A DNA stretch of 64,000 nt from Rhizobium etli_C. Its GTDB lineage: Bacteria; Pseudomonadota; Alphaproteobacteria; Rhizobiales; Rhizobiaceae. Location of the stretch: the NCBI RefSeq assembly GCF_014198605.1, contig NZ_JACIHU010000010.1; one strand, given 5' to 3'. Position 1 is the first letter of the stretch. Every line of letters starts with the position of its first letter. The notes beneath the pieces are model-generated. The model did not search any database and was not told where the DNA came from. It saw nothing but the letters and a program-made list of their open reading frames with translations. Below are positions 34,875-43,997 of this stretch, in pieces. Position numbers and translations under genes: made by a program.

Positions 34875-34998
34875 CCCTGAGGTGCCCCACCCGGGCCTCG
34901 AAGGGCGAGGCGGGCGCGCCGGCGGCGCTGAATGCAAGAAGCAAGGCTGGAGCGTCCTTCGAGGCTTCGCCCCACGGGCTACGCCCCTCAGGATGAGG
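34875..34998. repeat. Intergenic palindromic repeat element between a lacI-type and a gntR-type gene
   Basis: Outer arms CCCTGAGG (34875-34882) and CCTCAGG (34986-34992), and inner arms CCTCGAAGG (34896-34904) and CCTTCGAGG (34956-34964), form a nested imperfect dyad of about 124 bp. Elements with CCTCAGGATGAGG and CCTTCGAGG cores are frequent in rhizobial intergenic DNA as I recall. The rest of the 387-bp gap (34809-35195) shows no gene. Confidence 0.6.
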
Positions 34999-35195
34999 AG
35001 CGGCGGCGAATGCCGCACCAATGCCAGAAAAGATGAAACTGTCTGCAAGGTAGCGTCCCACAGGCAAAACAGATAGCGACGGGCCGCGTTCATCATTGAA
35101 AGATCGGAGGATTTGTCATACATGTGTGATGAATCGTAAATTTCGGAGTGCCGCCGGCATCCGGATCAAGGCCGATGCGGGGTGAAGGCGTGGCT

Positions 35196-35924
35196 ATGCA
35201 GGGGAAGGATCGCATCAGGGGCACGGGATCGCTGGTCTCACGGGTCGGCGAAAGCCTTCGGCAAGCCATTTTGAGCGGCCAGTATGCCGCCGGCGACAAG
35301 CTTCCGAGCGAGCATGAACTAACCGAAACGCACAGCGTCAGCAGAACCGTAGTACGCGAGGCCGTCGCTGCGCTGCGTTCCGACGGACTGGTCGAGGTGC
35401 GCCAGGGTGCCGGAATTTTCGTCATCAGCCCCGACCCGGCACTGACAGGCCGGAGGGTCGACAAGGCCCGCGTCGCTTCCGATCTCGAAGTGCTCGAAAT
35501 CCGGACGCCCGTCGAAATCGAGGCGGCCGGGCTTGCCGCGCTCCGCCGCTCACCGGCGCAGGAGGAGGCGATTTTCGAATGCCACCGGAAAGTCCTCCAT
35601 TGCATCGAGACGGACCAATCCATCCGCGAGGCGGACCTGGAACTCCACGTCGCCATCGCCGAGGCGACGAACAATCCGCTGTTCAAGCACTTCCTGGAAT
35701 CCCAGGGCGCGGCGATCATCCCGCAGTCGCGGCTCGTCCCGGAAACCCGAACCGCCGAGCAGACCGCCTACCGCAAGCTGATCCATCGCGAACATGAAGC
35801 GATCATCGTCGCGATCTCCGACAGGGACGATCAGGCGGCGCGTAACGCCATGCGCGAGCATCTGGTCGGCAGCCAGGCGCGATATCGCAACCTGCTGAAG
35901 GATCTGCGCAGCTTTACAAGCTGA
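35196..35924 (+). CDS. GntR/FadR family transcriptional regulator
   Basis: 242 residues from ATG 35196 (MQGKDRIRG), chosen because GAAGG lies upstream and the fold starts soon after. Earlier in-frame ATGs at 35148 and 35175 are possible. The winged helix-turn-helix covers SLRQAILSGQYAAGDKLPSE, then ELTETHSVSRTVVREAVAAL and GLVEVRQGAGIFV (residues about 13-75). The C-terminal FadR-type FCD domain contains ELHVAIAEATNNP with the metal-binding D/H pattern and a late HEAIIVAISDRD. FCD regulators usually sense small carboxylates. It precedes the importer at 36182 by 257 bp and may control it. Confidence 0.85.
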   Translation: MQGKDRIRGTGSLVSRVGESLRQAILSGQYAAGDKLPSEHELTETHSVSRTVVREAVAALRSDGLVEVRQGAGIFVISPDPALTGRRVDKARVASDLEVLEIRTPVEIEAAGLAALRRSPAQEEAIFECHRKVLHCIETDQSIREADLELHVAIAEATNNPLFKHFLESQGAAIIPQSRLVPETRTAEQTAYRKLIHREHEAIIVAISDRDDQAARNAMREHLVGSQARYRNLLKDLRSFTS

Positions 35925-36181
35925 GGCAGGGCCAGACTCTCCGGCCATCATCACCTACCGCAGGTCGGCGTAAGTAAATCTGCTGGCCGATCGCGTCGCC
36001 GCGTCTATTGTAGGGATACTGCTCAGCCATATCCGCACGAGGCATGGACAGGCGGCTACCCGTCTGCGGCTGAAAGCTAGTTGAAAGCTTCGGCATCATA
36101 GGAAAGGGCAGCATCGTGGAGGAGACACGGGTCAAAGGTGGCGAGACGACGATGCGGGTAAACCATTAGGAGGAGTTTTCC

Positions 36182-37195
36182 ATGCGTTCTTCACGCAGCC
36201 TTTTTCACACCGTCGCTTTTTCCGCCCTCTTGGCCGCGGCATCGCTGACCACCAGCACCGCCCAAGCGGCCGACAAGATCACCATCATGGTCGGCGGCTA
36301 CGAGAAGCAGATCTACCTGCCCGCCAAGCTCGCCGAATCCCTTGGCTACTTCAAGGACGAGGGTCTCGACGTCGAGCTTCTGAACGAAGCGGCCGGCGTC
36401 GATGCCGAAAACCAGCTGCTGGCGGGCGCCGTCCAGGGTGTTGTCGGCTTCTACGACCATTGCGTCGATCTGCAAGCCAAAGGCAAATTCGTTGAATCCA
36501 TCGTCCAGTTCAGCCAGGCGCCGGGCGAGGTCGAGATGGTCTCGAGCAAACATCCGGAGATCAAGTCGCCGGCCGACTTCAAGGGCAAGAGCCTCGGGGT
36601 CACCGGTCTCGGCTCGTCGACGAATTTCCTGACCCTTTACATGGCCTCCAAAGCCGGCCTGAAGCCCGGCGATGTCGTCACCATTCCCGTCGGCGCCGGC
36701 GGCACCTTCATCGCCGCCATGCAGCAGGATCAGATCCAGGCCGGCATGACGACGGAGCCGACGATCTCCCGGATGATCAAGACAGGCGAAGCGAGCGTTC
36801 TCGTCGACATGCGGACGGTCGAGGCGACCCGCAAAGCGCTCGGCGGAACCTATCCGGCCGCCTCGCTCTACATGGAGACGTCCTGGGTCGATGAACACAA
36901 GGAAGAGGCGCAGAAGCTCGCCAACGCCTTCGTCAAGACGTTGAAATACATCAACACCCATTCGGCCGCCGAGATCGCCGACAAGATGCCGAAGGATTTC
37001 TACGTCGGCGACAAGGACGGCTACATCAAGGCTCTCGAAGAGGGCAAGGGCATGTTCACCCCCGATGGCGTCATGCCGGAAGACGGCCCGAAGACCGTAC
37101 TTGCCGTGCTCTCGGAGTTTTCCAAGAACGTCAAGGGTAAGCAGATCGACCTTTCCAAGACCTACACGACGGAATTCGTCAAGAACGTCAAGTAA
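36182..37195 (+). CDS. NMT1/THI5-like (SsuA/TauA type) substrate-binding protein
   Basis: 337 residues with a ribosome site TAGGAGGAG upstream and a signal peptide ending near AQAADK. Segments ITIMVGGYEKQIYLPAKLAE, GVVGFYDHCVDLQAKGK, KGKSLGVTGLGSSTNFLTLY and AGMTTEPTISRMIKTGEASV follow the SsuA/TauA/NMT1 layout. Family ligands include sulfonates, nitrate, pyrimidine precursors and aromatic acids; none can be chosen here, and no sulfonate monooxygenase gene is adjacent. It is the first gene of a three-gene importer operon. Confidence 0.88.
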   Translation: MRSSRSLFHTVAFSALLAAASLTTSTAQAADKITIMVGGYEKQIYLPAKLAESLGYFKDEGLDVELLNEAAGVDAENQLLAGAVQGVVGFYDHCVDLQAKGKFVESIVQFSQAPGEVEMVSSKHPEIKSPADFKGKSLGVTGLGSSTNFLTLYMASKAGLKPGDVVTIPVGAGGTFIAAMQQDQIQAGMTTEPTISRMIKTGEASVLVDMRTVEATRKALGGTYPAASLYMETSWVDEHKEEAQKLANAFVKTLKYINTHSAAEIADKMPKDFYVGDKDGYIKALEEGKGMFTPDGVMPEDGPKTVLAVLSEFSKNVKGKQIDLSKTYTTEFVKNVK

Positions 37196-37291
37196 ATCCG
37201 TCGCGCCGCTCCCGGCTCCCAAGCGGGAGCGGCCTCCCTTCGCTCACGGGCACTGCGTGCGCGCGCCTAAAAGCACGCTTCAGGTATCATC

Positions 37292-38110
37292 ATGCAACAG
37301 AACAACACTCAGATCCCGGCGATCGAGCTGATCAATGTCAGCCGTCGCTTCGTCTCGCCGACCGGCAAGTCGCTCACTGCACTGCGCGATTTCAATATGA
37401 CGGTCGCCCGCGGCGAGTTCGTCGCCGTTGTCGGCCCCACCGGATGCGGCAAATCGACGACGCTCAATCTCGTAACGGGCCTCGCACGCCCCTCCGCCGG
37501 CGAAGTCCGGCTGATGGGCGGACCGATCACCGGCATCGATCCGCGTGTCGGCTTCGCGTTCCAGACCGATGCACTCTTCCCCTGGAAAAACGTCATCGAC
37601 AATGTCATGGCCGGGCCGCTGTTTCGCGGCAAGTCACACACCGAGGCGGAAAAGAGCGCCCGCGACTGGCTGGCGCGCGTCGGCCTGTCGAAATTCCTGC
37701 ACCACTATCCCCATCAGCTCTCCGGCGGCATGCGCAAGCGCGTCTCTCTGGCACAGACCTTCATCAATGAACCTGAAATCCTGCTGATGGATGAACCCTT
37801 CTCGGCGCTCGACGTGCAGACCCGCACAGTCATGCATGAAGAACTCCTGAAGCTCTGGGCGGAGCGCAAAGCCTCGGTGGTATTTGTCACCCACGACCTC
37901 GAAGAGGCAGTCGCCCTTGCCGATAAGGTCTATGTCCTGACCGCCGGCCCGGCCACGGTCAAGTCGGTCTACACGATCGATCTTCCCCGGCCGCGCATCG
38001 TGTCGGAGATCCGCTACGAACAGAGCTTCATCGATTACTGCAAGACGATCTGGGAAGACCTGCGCGAAGAGGTCGAGACCAGCTACCGCCGCGCAAGCGA
38101 AGCGGCCTGA
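37292..38110 (+). CDS. ABC transporter ATP-binding protein (SsuB/TauB type)
   Basis: 272 residues. Walker A GPTGCGKSTTL, signature LSGGMRKRVSLAQ, Walker B ILLMDEPFSALD and switch VTHDLEEAVALADKVYVL are intact. As in SsuB/NrtD relatives, the Q-loop region reads FAFQTDALFPWKNV. It lies 96 bp after the binding-protein gene and 11 bp before the permease gene, completing a nitrate/sulfonate/taurine-type importer of unknown substrate. Confidence 0.9.
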   Translation: MQQNNTQIPAIELINVSRRFVSPTGKSLTALRDFNMTVARGEFVAVVGPTGCGKSTTLNLVTGLARPSAGEVRLMGGPITGIDPRVGFAFQTDALFPWKNVIDNVMAGPLFRGKSHTEAEKSARDWLARVGLSKFLHHYPHQLSGGMRKRVSLAQTFINEPEILLMDEPFSALDVQTRTVMHEELLKLWAERKASVVFVTHDLEEAVALADKVYVLTAGPATVKSVYTIDLPRPRIVSEIRYEQSFIDYCKTIWEDLREEVETSYRRASEAA

Positions 38111-38121
38111 GGGAGGATATC

Positions 38122-39003
38122 ATGGCACACATTACATTCGAGGCCGGTTCGGCCGCTCTGTTTCGCCCGGGCACATCCGATGCCGAGATCGAAGCCTCCG
38201 CGCTGAAGGCAATGCGCCGCCGTAACACGCTGGTGCGCTTCTGGCAGATCGCCATCCTGGTCTTCGTGATCGGCATGTGGGAGCTTTCCTCCCGCATGCA
38301 GTGGATCGACCCGTTCTTCTATTCGAGCCCGAGCGGCGTTCTGCAGCGTCTCTATGAATGGGCAACCGAAGGCACCACCGAAGGGTCGCTCTGGTACAAT
38401 CTTTGGGTGACGATGGAAGAGGCGTTGATCGGCTTCTTCGCCGGTTCAATCACCGGCGTCTTCGTCGGCATCGGCCTCGGCCGCAACCCCTTCCTGTCGG
38501 ATATCTTCTCCGTCTACATCAAGGCGATCAACTCGATCCCCCGCGTGGTGCTGGCGCCGATCTTCATCATGATCATGGGCCTCGGTCTGCCGTCCAAGGT
38601 GGCGCTCGCCTTCATCATGGTGTTCTTCGTCGTCTTTGCCAACGCCTTCCAGGGCGTGCGCGAGGCCGACCGCAACATGATCGCCAATGCCCGCATCCTC
38701 GGCGCCTCGGACTGGCAGGTGACCCGCACGGTCGTCATTCCCTCGGCGATGAGCTGGATCTTTGCGAGCCTGCATGTCTCCTTCGGCTTTGCGATCATCG
38801 GCGCGATCGTCGGCGAATTCGTCGGCGCCCGCTTCGGCATCGGCCAGCTGATCTCGATCGCCAAGGGCACGTTCGACGCAGCCGGCATGTTCGCGGCAAT
38901 CCTCCTCGTCATGGTCGTGACACTCGTCGCCGAATACATCATGACGCTGATCGAGAACCGCCTGGCGAAGTGGCGGCCGCAGCAGCACCTCGACGCGCAA
39001 TAA
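38122..39003 (+). CDS. ABC transporter permease (SsuC/TauC type)
   Basis: 293 residues with an N-terminal cytoplasmic stretch of about 40 residues and six helices. The coupling motif is FQGVREADRNMIANARILGA, followed by VFIPSAM-like VVIPSAMSWIFASLHVSFGF and IGAIVGEFVGARFGIGQLI. It forms the membrane channel with the preceding ATPase and the binding protein at 36182. A strong intrinsic terminator follows 34 bp downstream. Confidence 0.9.
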   Translation: MAHITFEAGSAALFRPGTSDAEIEASALKAMRRRNTLVRFWQIAILVFVIGMWELSSRMQWIDPFFYSSPSGVLQRLYEWATEGTTEGSLWYNLWVTMEEALIGFFAGSITGVFVGIGLGRNPFLSDIFSVYIKAINSIPRVVLAPIFIMIMGLGLPSKVALAFIMVFFVVFANAFQGVREADRNMIANARILGASDWQVTRTVVIPSAMSWIFASLHVSFGFAIIGAIVGEFVGARFGIGQLISIAKGTFDAAGMFAAILLVMVVTLVAEYIMTLIENRLAKWRPQQHLDAQ

Positions 39004-39037
39004 TCGGATCTGCTTCCTCCCAAGGCAGATCGAGGCG

Positions 39038-39067
39038 AAGGCCGGGCGCAAAGCCCGGCCTTTTCGT
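39038..39067 (+). terminator. Rho-independent terminator of the SsuABC-like operon
   Basis: AAGGCCGGGC and GCCCGGCCTT pair around a GCAAA loop and are followed by TTCGTTT. It lies just after the permease stop codon. Confidence 0.88.
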
Positions 39068-39128
39068 TTGATGGCAAAGTCAGGCCAACTCCCTTTCGTC
39101 ATGCTCGGCCGATTAAGGCTGACAACTG

Positions 39129-39269
39129 CCCCTCACCCTAACCCTCTCCCCGTTCTGACGGGGAGAGGGGACGTGCCCCTGGCGCGAGGTAACGGAGGAT
39201 GGAGAGGGCGCGGCGTCTCCCCTTCTCCCCGTCAAAACGGGGAGAAGGTGCCGGCAGGCGGATGAGGGG
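39129..39269. repeat. Compound palindromic intergenic repeat (141 bp) with two hairpins
   Basis: The element is bounded by CCCCTCA (39129-39135) and TGAGGGG (39263-39269). Inside are two perfect hairpins: CCCTCTCCCCG/CGGGGAGAGGG (39142-39169) and CCTTCTCCCCGT/ACGGGGAGAAGG (39221-39248). The layout of inverted termini with internal stem-loops is MITE- or REP-like. It lies between convergent operons and carries no gene. Confidence 0.7.
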
Positions 39270-39302
39270 CCGCCCTCATCAAACTGGGGCCGAGCGCCCG
39301 AT

Positions 39303-40241
39303 TCAAGCAAGCGGCAGCCGCACCGTCACGATGAGTCCGCCGCCCTCCGCATCGCCGAGCGATACCGAACCTCCGGCCCCTTCGACGACCTCGCGGACGA
39401 TCGCAAGGCCGAGGCCGCTTCCCTCGCTTTCGGTTCCCATGATCCGGTAGAAGCGTTCAAAAACCTGTTCGCGCTGGCCTTCGGGAATGCCTGGCCCATT
39501 GTCTTCCACAGTCACGATGGCGCTTCCGTCGACGTGTCCGACCGAGACAGTCACCCGTCCATCCGCACCGCTATAGCGGATCGCGTTGTCGATGAGGTTG
39601 ACCAGCATTTCGCGCAGCATGGTGCCGTCGCCCTCGACGATGACGGGGCCGTCCGCTTCCAGGCCGACATCGATATTGCGCTTCAGCGCCTCTTCGGCAT
39701 GCGCTTCCAATATCTCGCGGGCGGCCTTGCTGAGATCGGTCACGTCGCCGCGCGGGCGACGGCTCCCGGGCTCGGCCCGCGACAGGGTCAGGAGTTGGCC
39801 GGCGAGGCGCGAAATCTGCCGGGTGCTGGTGCGAAGCGCGGCAAGCGCCTCGTCGCGCCGAGCCGCATCGCCCTCGCGAGCCGCCACGCTCGCCTGCGTC
39901 GAAATCAATGCGAGCGGCGTTCTAAGCTGATGCGCCGCATTCGATACGAACCGCCGCTGCGCTGCCATCTGGCTCTGCACACGCTCCATATGGTCGTTCA
40001 GTGCATGGACGAGCGGGCGCAGCTCGCTCTGCACCATCTCCGGCGGAAGCGGATCGAGACGGTTGCGGCCGCGCGCTCGCACGGCGTCCCGCAGCCTCAG
40101 GGCCGGCGCAAGGCCGCGCTGCAGGCCGAGAATGGTCACCAGGCTTGCAAGGAAGACCAGCACGAACTGCTTCGCAAAATCCGAAAGCCACAGCTGCCTT
40201 CGCATCGCATATTGGCTGTTATGCGTCACCGCGACGGTCAC
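39303..40241 (-). CDS. Sensor histidine kinase (TctE-like), kinase half of a split gene
   Basis: 312 residues open from GTG 40241. A membrane helix (FVLVFLASLVTILGL, about residues 27-41) is followed by a HAMP-like linker, the H-box RRFVSNAAHQLRTPLALI with phospho-His, N-box VNLIDNAIRYS, G1 VEDNGPGIPEG and G2 GSGLGLAIVREV. Relatives are about 465 residues with an N-terminal TM1 and periplasmic sensor, which here are in another frame immediately upstream. Both halves would join with one added base at 40240. Taken alone, this half has TM2 and catalysis but no sensor domain. It pairs with the response regulator at 40692. Confidence 0.8.
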   Translation of the reverse strand: MTVAVTHNSQYAMRRQLWLSDFAKQFVLVFLASLVTILGLQRGLAPALRLRDAVRARGRNRLDPLPPEMVQSELRPLVHALNDHMERVQSQMAAQRRFVSNAAHQLRTPLALISTQASVAAREGDAARRDEALAALRTSTRQISRLAGQLLTLSRAEPGSRRPRGDVTDLSKAAREILEAHAEEALKRNIDVGLEADGPVIVEGDGTMLREMLVNLIDNAIRYSGADGRVTVSVGHVDGSAIVTVEDNGPGIPEGQREQVFERFYRIMGTESEGSGLGLAIVREVVEGAGGSVSLGDAEGGGLIVTVRLPLA

Positions 40242-40702
40242 AGGATCGTGCCGTCATCGGGGAGACCGACAACGGGGTGGTCGAGCATCAGGACGCGCAC
40301 ATCGGCGCCATGGAAGGCGCGATCCTCGCCGACGCGCTGGGCGGCCGGCAGCGGCAGGTCGGGAAAGCCACTCACCAGATTGCCCCACACGGTGATCACC
40401 TGGTAAAAAACGCGGTCGCCGAACCCCGTATCGAACATCTCGAGCGCTGCGGGCGGCACATCGACCTGAACATTACCGCCCTCGTCGACGCGAACCGCCT
40501 CGGCAATGACGCGGGCCGAGGCCAGAAGCGTGCGATCCGCCACCAGTTTCGCCGTCGCGTCGGCCGACCGGAAACTGTCGTAAAGGTTGAAGCCGATCGC
40601 GCCGAACAGCGTCAGCAGCACCAGGGAAAGCAATTGCACCCTGAGGCTCTGGCTGAGCCGGTCGAAGGCAGCGCCGATCTTGCTGGAGGCGCTACTGAAC
40701 AT
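40238..40702 (-). pseudogene. Sensor histidine kinase, N-terminal sensor half of the split gene
   Basis: 154 residues from ATG 40702 (MFSSASSKIG), whose start overlaps the response-regulator stop by 11 bp. TM1 (VQLLSLVLLTLFGAIGFNLY) precedes a 2CSK_N-type sensor with YDSFRSADATAKLVADRTLL, VPPAALEMFDTGFGDRVFYQ and FPDLPLPAA. The frame stops at TGA 40240-40238 in the text ...GLPDDGTIL. The neighbouring frame continues at the same point with VTVAVTHNSQ, so a single base is missing. A gene of 1,400 bp with one base restored encodes about 466 residues, the family length. Confidence 0.72.
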
Positions 40703-41360
40703 GTCTGAGGAGATAGCCGAGGCCGCGCAACGTCGCGATCTGCACCGAGCTGGCCTCGAGCTTCTTTCGAAGCCTGTGGACATAGATTTCGATGGCGCTC
40801 GGATCCGCCTCGTCGTCGAAACCGAAGACGCTTTCGGAAAGGGCGGCCTTCGAGACCGTATTGCCCAGCTTCATGACCAACTGCTCGAGAACGGCATATT
40901 CGCGCGGCGTCAATTGCAGCGGCTCGCCTTCGACGAAGAACTGCCGTGTCCCGCCGGAAAAGCGCAGGTTCCCGACCGTGATCTCGGACGATGCCCTGTC
41001 CTGCCCGCGGCGCACCACCGCGCGGATCCTGGCTTCGAGTTCGGCGATTTCGAAGGGCTTGGCGAGATAATCGTCAGCGCCGCTGTCGAGCCCCGCCACG
41101 CGGCCGTCTAGACTCGCATTGGCGGTCAGGATGATGATCGGGAGCTTATTGCCTGATTGTCTCAACCGCTTCAGAAGCGTCAATCCGTCAAGCTTCGGCA
41201 GCGAAAGGTCGAGGATCATCGCCGAATATTCCGCCACCTTGAGCAGATGTTCCGCGTCTTCGCCGTCATAGGCAATGTCGATCGTATATTGCGCCTGCCG
41301 CAGGGCTTTGCCCAGCCAGGCCGCCAGATCCTTGTTGTCCTCCACCACAAGCAGTCGCAT
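40692..41360 (-). CDS. OmpR/TctD-type response regulator
   Basis: 222 residues. The receiver domain has the acidic pair E7-D8 (VVEDNKD), phospho-acceptor Asp51 in ILDLSLPKLDG, and Lys101 in DDYLAKPFE. The C-terminal winged helix shows LTPREYAVLEQLV and IEIYVHRLRKKL. It is the first gene of a two-component operon with the split kinase downstream. TctDE systems often control tricarboxylate transport, but no tct genes are in the window, so its target is unknown. Confidence 0.9.
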   Translation of the reverse strand: MRLLVVEDNKDLAAWLGKALRQAQYTIDIAYDGEDAEHLLKVAEYSAMILDLSLPKLDGLTLLKRLRQSGNKLPIIILTANASLDGRVAGLDSGADDYLAKPFEIAELEARIRAVVRRGQDRASSEITVGNLRFSGGTRQFFVEGEPLQLTPREYAVLEQLVMKLGNTVSKAALSESVFGFDDEADPSAIEIYVHRLRKKLEASSVQIATLRGLGYLLRHVQ

Positions 41361-41566
41361 CCGATCCCCTTAGCACGTGCGGATGGGCTAGCGGAAGCGC
41401 ACGCGTGGGAGGCCGGCCATATTCGACATCGCCTGCCGCTCCGAGTATCAGAGTGTCCTCAACCGTCATTGGCGCGAATTGTCCGCTATTTGTCCGGCCC
41501 GTGCATTTTCCTCTGTCCTGGGATCGCCGAATATGTCTTCCATGTTCAACATCCACGGAGCAAGAA

Positions 41567-42133
41567 ATGTCCGTCCATGATACCATCCTTCTCGTCATCG
41601 ACGCTCAGGAGTCCTTCCGGCAGCGCGATTATTGGGATGAAAGCCTCGCATCCGCCTATATCGATCGCCAGCAGGCTCTGATCGACGGCGCGGTGGCCAA
41701 AGGAATACCCGTCATCCAGATCTTTCATGTCGATGGAAGCGGGCCGTTTTCGGAAAGCTCGGGCTTCGTCAAAACGCTCGCCCCGCTCAGGATCGCCGCC
41801 GACGCGACCTTCAGGAAGAGCCGTCACAGCGCTCTCGTCGGCTCCGGGCTCGACGTCTGGCTGACCGAAAATGGCGTGCGTCGCATCATCGTCTCAGGCA
41901 TCCGCACCGAACAATGCTGTGAGACCACGAGCCGCCACGCATCGGATCTCGGCTACCAGGTCGATTATGTCGGCGAATCGACGCTGACCTTCCCGATGAC
42001 CGATGCGGCGGGACGCATCTGGAGCGCTGGAGAAATCCGGGGCCGCACGGAACTGGTCCTGTCGGGCCGTTTCGCCAGGATCGCCACCGTCGAACAGGCG
42101 TTGGCAGGGCGCGCAGAGCCGCTCGCCGCATGA
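41567..42133 (+). CDS. Isochorismatase-family cysteine hydrolase
   Basis: 188 residues from ATG 41567 (MSVHDTILLVIDAQ), with GGAGCAAG upstream. The catalytic triad Asp12, Lys84 (FRKSRHSAL) and Cys117 (GIRTEQCCETT) is in place. Substrates in this family include isochorismate, nicotinamide and N-carbamoyl compounds, and the sequence does not decide. It overlaps the following GlxA-type regulator by ATGA, a pairing common in rhizobia in which the regulator presumably controls the hydrolase. Confidence 0.88.
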   Translation: MSVHDTILLVIDAQESFRQRDYWDESLASAYIDRQQALIDGAVAKGIPVIQIFHVDGSGPFSESSGFVKTLAPLRIAADATFRKSRHSALVGSGLDVWLTENGVRRIIVSGIRTEQCCETTSRHASDLGYQVDYVGESTLTFPMTDAAGRIWSAGEIRGRTELVLSGRFARIATVEQALAGRAEPLAA

Positions 42134-43140
42134 CGGAAGCCGCGCAGCCCTTCGATATCCCCGTCTTCGTCGTCGTGCCGCCGCGCGTGCTGCTGCTCGA
42201 CGTCGCCGGCCCGATCGAAGTGCTGCGCAAGGCGAACCTCGAACAGCGGACGGCGCGCTTCGGCGTCACCTATATCGGCCCGTCGGCAACGGTCGGCAGC
42301 TCGATCGGCCTTGCCGTCACCGGCGTCGCCGCCCTGCCGGAGCGCTTGCCGGATCAGGCGCTGGTCGTCATCGCCGGCAGCGCCGACGCGCCTATGGACA
42401 ACAACCGTCCCTGGGACGAGCAAGAGCGCGCCGCGCAGGCCGCCATCGTCGCATGGCTGAAGCGCGCCATCCGCCCGGGGACTCGGCTGGTCTCGATCTG
42501 CTCCGGCGCCTTGCTCGCCGCCGAGGCCGGAATGCTCGACGGCCGCGAATGCACCACCCATCACGGCTGCATGGAGGATCTCGCGAGGCTCGCGCCCACC
42601 GCACGCATCCGGGAAAACCGGCTCTATGTCGAGGACGGCGAGCGTCTAACGAGCGCCGGCATCACCGCCGGCATAGACCTCATGCTGCATATCGTCGCCC
42701 AAGCAGCGGGACATGCCTGCGCGCTTGCGGTGGCCAGATATCTCGTCGTCTATCTCAGGCGCGGCGGCTCGGACCCGCAGCTTTCGCCCTGGCTCGAAGG
42801 CCGCAACCATATCCACCCGGTCATTCACCGTGTACAGGATGCCGTGGCCGCCGACCCCACTCGCGACTGGTCGGTTGCCTCGCTTGCGCGCCTCAGCGGC
42901 GCCAGTCCGCGAAACCTCTCGCGGCTGTTCAATGAGCAGACCGGCATGAGCGTCACGGATTTCGTCAACCGCATGCGCGTGGCCCTCGCCCGCGAAATGC
43001 TCGCCGGCTCTCGGCTGGATATGGAGGCCGTGGCGATGCGCTCAGGCTTCGGCTCTGCCCGACAGTTGCGCCGAGCGTGGAATCGGCTGCACGAGAGCCC
43101 GCCGAGCGCGGCACGGCCGAGGCCGACCTTCGGTTCATAG
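42130..43140 (+). CDS. GlxA-type transcriptional regulator (DJ-1/PfpI domain plus AraC DNA-binding domain)
   Basis: 336 residues. The N-terminal DJ-1/PfpI-like domain spans about residues 10-190, with the nucleophile-elbow region LVSICSGALLAAEAGMLDGR and the following THH. The C-terminal AraC helix-turn-helix covers WSVASLARLSGASPRNLSRL and MEAVAMRSGFGSARQLRRAW. Members of this class regulate amine, choline or amide metabolism. It is translationally coupled to the isochorismatase-like gene and overlaps the convergent 282-aa gene by 6 bp at the 3' end. Confidence 0.9.
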   Translation: MTEAAQPFDIPVFVVVPPRVLLLDVAGPIEVLRKANLEQRTARFGVTYIGPSATVGSSIGLAVTGVAALPERLPDQALVVIAGSADAPMDNNRPWDEQERAAQAAIVAWLKRAIRPGTRLVSICSGALLAAEAGMLDGRECTTHHGCMEDLARLAPTARIRENRLYVEDGERLTSAGITAGIDLMLHIVAQAAGHACALAVARYLVVYLRRGGSDPQLSPWLEGRNHIHPVIHRVQDAVAADPTRDWSVASLARLSGASPRNLSRLFNEQTGMSVTDFVNRMRVALAREMLAGSRLDMEAVAMRSGFGSARQLRRAWNRLHESPPSAARPRPTFGS

Positions 43141-43983
43141 AGGAAGAGAAAGGGCGGCAGGCCCGGCCTCGTCTTCGGCGGCAGCGGCTGCAACGCCGAG
43201 CGCCTCCGTCCCCCAGATTTCGATCTGCGTCAGTGCGGGAAAGGGCGAGCCATCCTCGGCCTTGATTAGCCCGTGCAGTTCCACCCATTCGACGGTGCAG
43301 GGCTCGATGGAAAAACGCTGCGCCGTGCCGGATTTCGCCAGCGGAAAAGAAGAGGTTCTGCCGTTCGAGAAGGTGACGCTTGCCTCTTCCCACCAGGAAT
43401 CATGCGGGAAATCAGCCCTGAGGTAGAAGACGATCTCGTCGATCCGCACCGGCCGACCGAACTCCACCGTCAGCGCGGCTTCGGGATCGCGATTGATGCC
43501 CCAGCTGGTGTAAGGCCAGAATCCATGATTGTCGTTGGCCTTTTCGCCGTCGATCGCGTTGCGCGCGGCAAAGACCGCTTCGCCGCGGGTCTCGACATTG
43601 GCGCGGGCATGCGGAAAGAGCGCCCGGTTGGCGTGGTCATCCCAGGGATTCAAAGCGAGATTGCGCCGATGGGCGCGCTCGTCGGGCCGCGCGCTTCGCA
43701 CAGAAAGCCGGTGGATATCGCCCTTGAAGGCGTTCGGGGAATAGGACTTGCGCTTGTCGCCGAAAGGCACGGCAAGCGAATAGGCGCTTTCCCTAATGTA
43801 GACCAAAGCGGGATGGATTGCGCTATCGAGCGCGAGGAAGACATGGCCGGGATCGGATGCCTCGACGACGACGCAGTCGCCTTCGCGATAGCTCTGGCGA
43901 TAGACGAGAAAGGTCTCGTCCCGCCCGGTGGCGCTTGCCCGCACGAACCCTTCGGCATCCACGATCTTCAGCGTCAATTCCAT
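43135..43983 (-). CDS. Uncharacterised 282-aa protein, probable carbohydrate-binding fold, locus C
   Basis: Not a named family to my recognition. Residues about 1-95 are beta-rich. Residues about 130-255 read like a discoidin/F5_F8-type or lyase-accessory sandwich: AIDGEKANDNHGFWPYTSWG, NRDPEAALTVEFGRPVRIDE, IVFYLRADFPHDSWWEEASV, then FSNG and a closing EWVELHGLIKAED and LTQIEIWG. No signal peptide. It follows the heparinase-like gene on the same strand with a palindromic repeat between them, and relatives seem likely to pair with such enzymes. A role in binding or trimming an acidic glycan is inference. Confidence 0.6.
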   Translation of the reverse strand: MELTLKIVDAEGFVRASATGRDETFLVYRQSYREGDCVVVEASDPGHVFLALDSAIHPALVYIRESAYSLAVPFGDKRKSYSPNAFKGDIHRLSVRSARPDERAHRRNLALNPWDDHANRALFPHARANVETRGEAVFAARNAIDGEKANDNHGFWPYTSWGINRDPEAALTVEFGRPVRIDEIVFYLRADFPHDSWWEEASVTFSNGRTSSFPLAKSGTAQRFSIEPCTVEWVELHGLIKAEDGSPFPALTQIEIWGTEALGVAAAAAEDEAGPAALSLPL

Positions 43984-43997
43984 GTTCGTCCTCCTCA

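Noticed and set aside
35914..36135. 73-codon minus-strand open frame between the gntR-type gene and the SsuA-like gene
   Set aside because: No ribosome site, motif or coding bias; the gap appears non-coding.
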